A DNA stretch of 64,000 nucleotides, from contig JAJTTP010000023.1 of NCBI GenBank assembly GCA_023313575.1, positions 124,001-188,000 on the forward strand, written 5' to 3'. The position numbers were made by a program, and so were the translations under genes. The notes beneath the pieces are model-generated. The model worked only from the letters and a program-made list of their open reading frames with translations, was not told the origin of the DNA and ran no database searches. The DNA comes from Eutypella sp. D-1. Its lineage: Eukaryota; Ascomycota; Sordariomycetes; Xylariales; Diatrypaceae. Below, in pieces: positions 61,892 through 64,000 of this stretch. The first letter of the stretch is position 1. Every line of letters begins with the position of its first letter.

Positions 61892-64000
61892 TTACTGCTC
61901 GCAATCGCCCCCGGGACGGTTGTCGGGGCGGCCGAGACCGAGACAGGCGGCCATCTTGTAGAAGAGGTCGACGTTGCCGTAGACGCCGCCGAAAGTATCC
62001 TGGCAGGGGCCCTGGGCGAACACGGCGACGTCAGTGAGCGAGTGGACGCCCGAGGACTCGGTGGTGGGGAGGGTGCCGTTGACGATGAAGCCGTCGGGGG
62101 CGTCCTTGGCGTTGACGAAGTAGTCGTCGTCGGCGAATCCATCGGCCGTGGTCACGGGCTTGCGAGGTGAGCGGTGTACACGGTAGTTCTCGCGACGGTC
62201 CGGGTTCGCGCCGAAGCCCGATGCGATGGCGTACCGCGGATCCCAGTTGACGGGGAAGTTGGGGCCCGTGCCGTACGACACGCCCTCCGCGGGTACCGTG
62301 TACTGCGAGAGACCGGACTGTTCGTAGATGCCCACCGCCCGGCGCTTCTGCCGATCATCCTTGGCTTCCGCTAGGTACTTGGTATCGGCGTTACCAAAGA
62401 CGTCGAAGCCGTGTCCGTGATCCGCCGTGACGAGGACAAGAGTATCCTTTAGCTCGCCGATAGCTTCAAGGTGCGCGAGGGTAGCGCGGACCGTGTCGTC
62501 TAGCTCCAGCAGGTCGCCGAGCGCCCGGTCGTAGTCCAGCGTGTGCATCTGCTTGTCGATCGACGCAGCCTCCGACATGAGGAAGAATCCCTTGTCGCCA
62601 CCTCGCTCGCGTAGAATATCGATAGCCTTGATCGTCATCTCCTTGAGGCCAGGCAGGTCGAGCGCCGGGTCCTTCGATCCGGTCGGGCTGTTCTTGAACG
62701 TCTCCAGGTTGTCCTTGAAGACGTTGCGGTCCAGCCAGACGGGGAAGTGAGACTGGCAGAAGATGCCGAGCGCCTTGCTGCTGTTTCCGAGCTCCAGCAG
62801 GGAAGTCTTGTTCAGGCTGATGTCATAACCCGCCTCGGCGAACTTGGCATAGTAATCCTCGCCGTGATAGCTCCCGTCACCGGGGACGAACTGCTCGGCA
62901 CCACCACCGAACCAAACGTCGGGACCACCCTGCTTGGTCCAGCTGTAGTTGCCGACACCGTTCAGGGCCTGCTCGACAAGCGCGCCGTAATCGTAGCGCG
63001 ACCGCGAGTGGCCGGTGAGGGCGATCGGAGTGGCGTCGGAGATGGCGGCAGTAGAGACCGCACCCCAGGCGGAGTCCCACACGCGAACCAGCAGCTCGAC
63101 AATCGTCTCGACCTTCGGGTCATCGAAATGATTAGGCGACGAGTCGACGTAGACGCTAAAGAAAGTCAATATACAGCTAGTAGTAACGACGATGGCAATC
63201 GACTCACCCCATCGCATTGACTGTGCTCTTGTGTCCGCTGTATAGAGCGGAAGCCGAGTTGGCACTGTCGGTAATGAAGCTGTCAATGGAGTGGGTCTAG
63301 AACGGGGTTAGCATATCCGGATGCCACTCAGGAGAGGGAGACAAGCCTACCATCTGGTGTCCGAGAACGGGAAACTTGTCCAGCTGCAGCAGACTCTGGT
63401 ATTTGCCGTTGACGCTCGAGTGGCCCAGAAGGCGAGCGGCCGTGATCATATTCGTGGTCATACCGTCACCTTTCCATGTTAGCAGCCAGCTATCACCCAG
63501 AAGGTCTAGTCTAGGGAGATATACCGATAAACAAGATGACATTCTTCGCCTTCTTGATTGTAGCGAGGGGTCGCACAACCCAGTTGGCGGTAGTCTTCTT
63601 CTCGCCATAGTAGGTAAGCTCGACTTCGTAGTTGCCGGGCTCGTAGATGGCCAGCTTACGGTAAATTCTGGAAGCGACGTTGACCTTGGAGGGCGTGTCG
63701 GCGTCCTCGGCGAAGAGATCCTCGTACCAAGAAAAGTCCCACTTCTCGAGCTCGACCTCCTTGACGTCGAAGAATTCCGTGATACTCTTGGCCTCGCCAC
63801 CCTCCTTTTTGATGGTGACGGAGAACTTCTCGTCGGGAACGCCGTTGTTGAAGGCCTCCGTGCCGTTGACGGGCGCGTGAACCTCGAGACGTAGGTCGAA
63901 GAGCTGGCCCGGTAGGAAGTCCGACTGATCCGGCGGCAGCACACACCCTAAGGTCGGGCAAGCTCCCAGCCGACGGTAAGTCTGCGCCGAGGCGAGAGAC
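61892..64000 (-). CDS. Alkaline phosphatase (5' end beyond window)
   Basis: Predicted secreted or vacuolar metallo-phosphomonoesterase, family PF00245. It runs off the right edge; at the edge the frame reads SLASAQTYRRLGACPTLGC, the end of a likely signal peptide and mature start. Exons in order: 64000-63525, 63469-63351, 63296-63208, 63155-61892. Introns of 55, 54 and 52 bp have donors gtatat, gtaggc and gtgagt. Splicing restores VILFIGDGMTTNMITAARLL, FITDSANSASALYSGHKS (the nucleophile Ser lies in the DSA motif) and NAMGVYVDSSPNHFDD. Metal ligands appear in SEAASIDKQMHTLDYDRAL, LVTADHGHGFDVFG and SSGVHSLTDV, all intact. An extra N-terminal beta domain of about 130 residues precedes the phosphatase core. 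It is a filamentous-fungal form; the substrate in vivo is unspecified phosphate esters. The C-terminus ends GGDCEQ without a GPI-like tail. Confidence 0.93.

Noticed and set aside
61892..63286. 464-codon phosphatase ORF starting MTASLPTVPTRLP as an independent start
   Set aside because: The first 44 codons are out-of-frame reading of an upstream exon and intron; the true exon begins at 63155 after acceptor tttag.
1..64000. tRNA, 5S rRNA and CRISPR arrays
   Set aside because: Scanned by eye for B-box words and for regular repeat-spacer patterns; none convincing. A tRNAscan or Infernal run would settle small RNAs.

Overview
The window is nuclear DNA of a filamentous ascomycete (Pezizomycotina). 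Genes carry short introns of 50-104 bp with GT-AG (once GC-AG) borders. Two genes encode fungal-only HET domains, one encodes a HapX-type bZIP and one an Opi1/CCG-8 type regulator. Housekeeping genes are interspersed with long gene-free stretches rich in microsatellites. The gene set and frequent TACCTAGGTA-like motifs fit a Sordariomycete, but class cannot be fixed from the sequence alone. No tRNA, rRNA, CRISPR array or intact transposon was recognised.

Layout. 0.8-11 kb is compact: tRNA-splicing endonuclease subunit Sen2, an MFS transporter, a small Cys protein, argininosuccinate lyase (three exons) and a C2H2 zinc-finger regulator (two exons). 11.5-17 kb looks accessory: a membrane-anchored Gfd2/YDR514C-like protein whose nuclease active site appears lost, a convergent HET-domain gene, then about 2.4 kb of degenerate repeats. 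17-28 kb holds AP-1 mu adaptin (four exons, one GC-AG intron), a 4.1-kb gene-free stretch in front of an Opi1/ccg-8 gene, and a secreted rhamnogalacturonan acetylesterase. 28-34 kb is one 1828-codon gene for a large fungal protein with a RasGAP-like region. 34-43 kb is almost empty apart from one small spliced gene that simple ORF calling misses. 43.5-52 kb holds hapX, cog2, mitochondrial ribosomal protein L1 and cytosolic glutamyl-tRNA synthetase. 53.6-61 kb has a second HET gene, a disordered His-tract protein and a Cys-plus-Gln-rich protein. The window ends inside an alkaline phosphatase gene.

Functional themes are mostly independent: translation and RNA processing (sen2, mrpl1, gus1), trafficking (apm1, cog2), metabolism (arginine, phosphate, pectin side chains), nutrient regulators (hapX for iron, opi1/ccg-8 for lipid or clock output) and non-self recognition (two HET genes). 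The most original observations are the HET / degenerate-nuclease pair beside a decayed repeat field, the hidden two-exon gene with a 60-bp in-frame tandem duplication, and the Cys-rich protein with a prion-like tail. Exon borders were read by eye from splice motifs and reading-frame continuity; family assignments are from recall of family motifs, with no database search.
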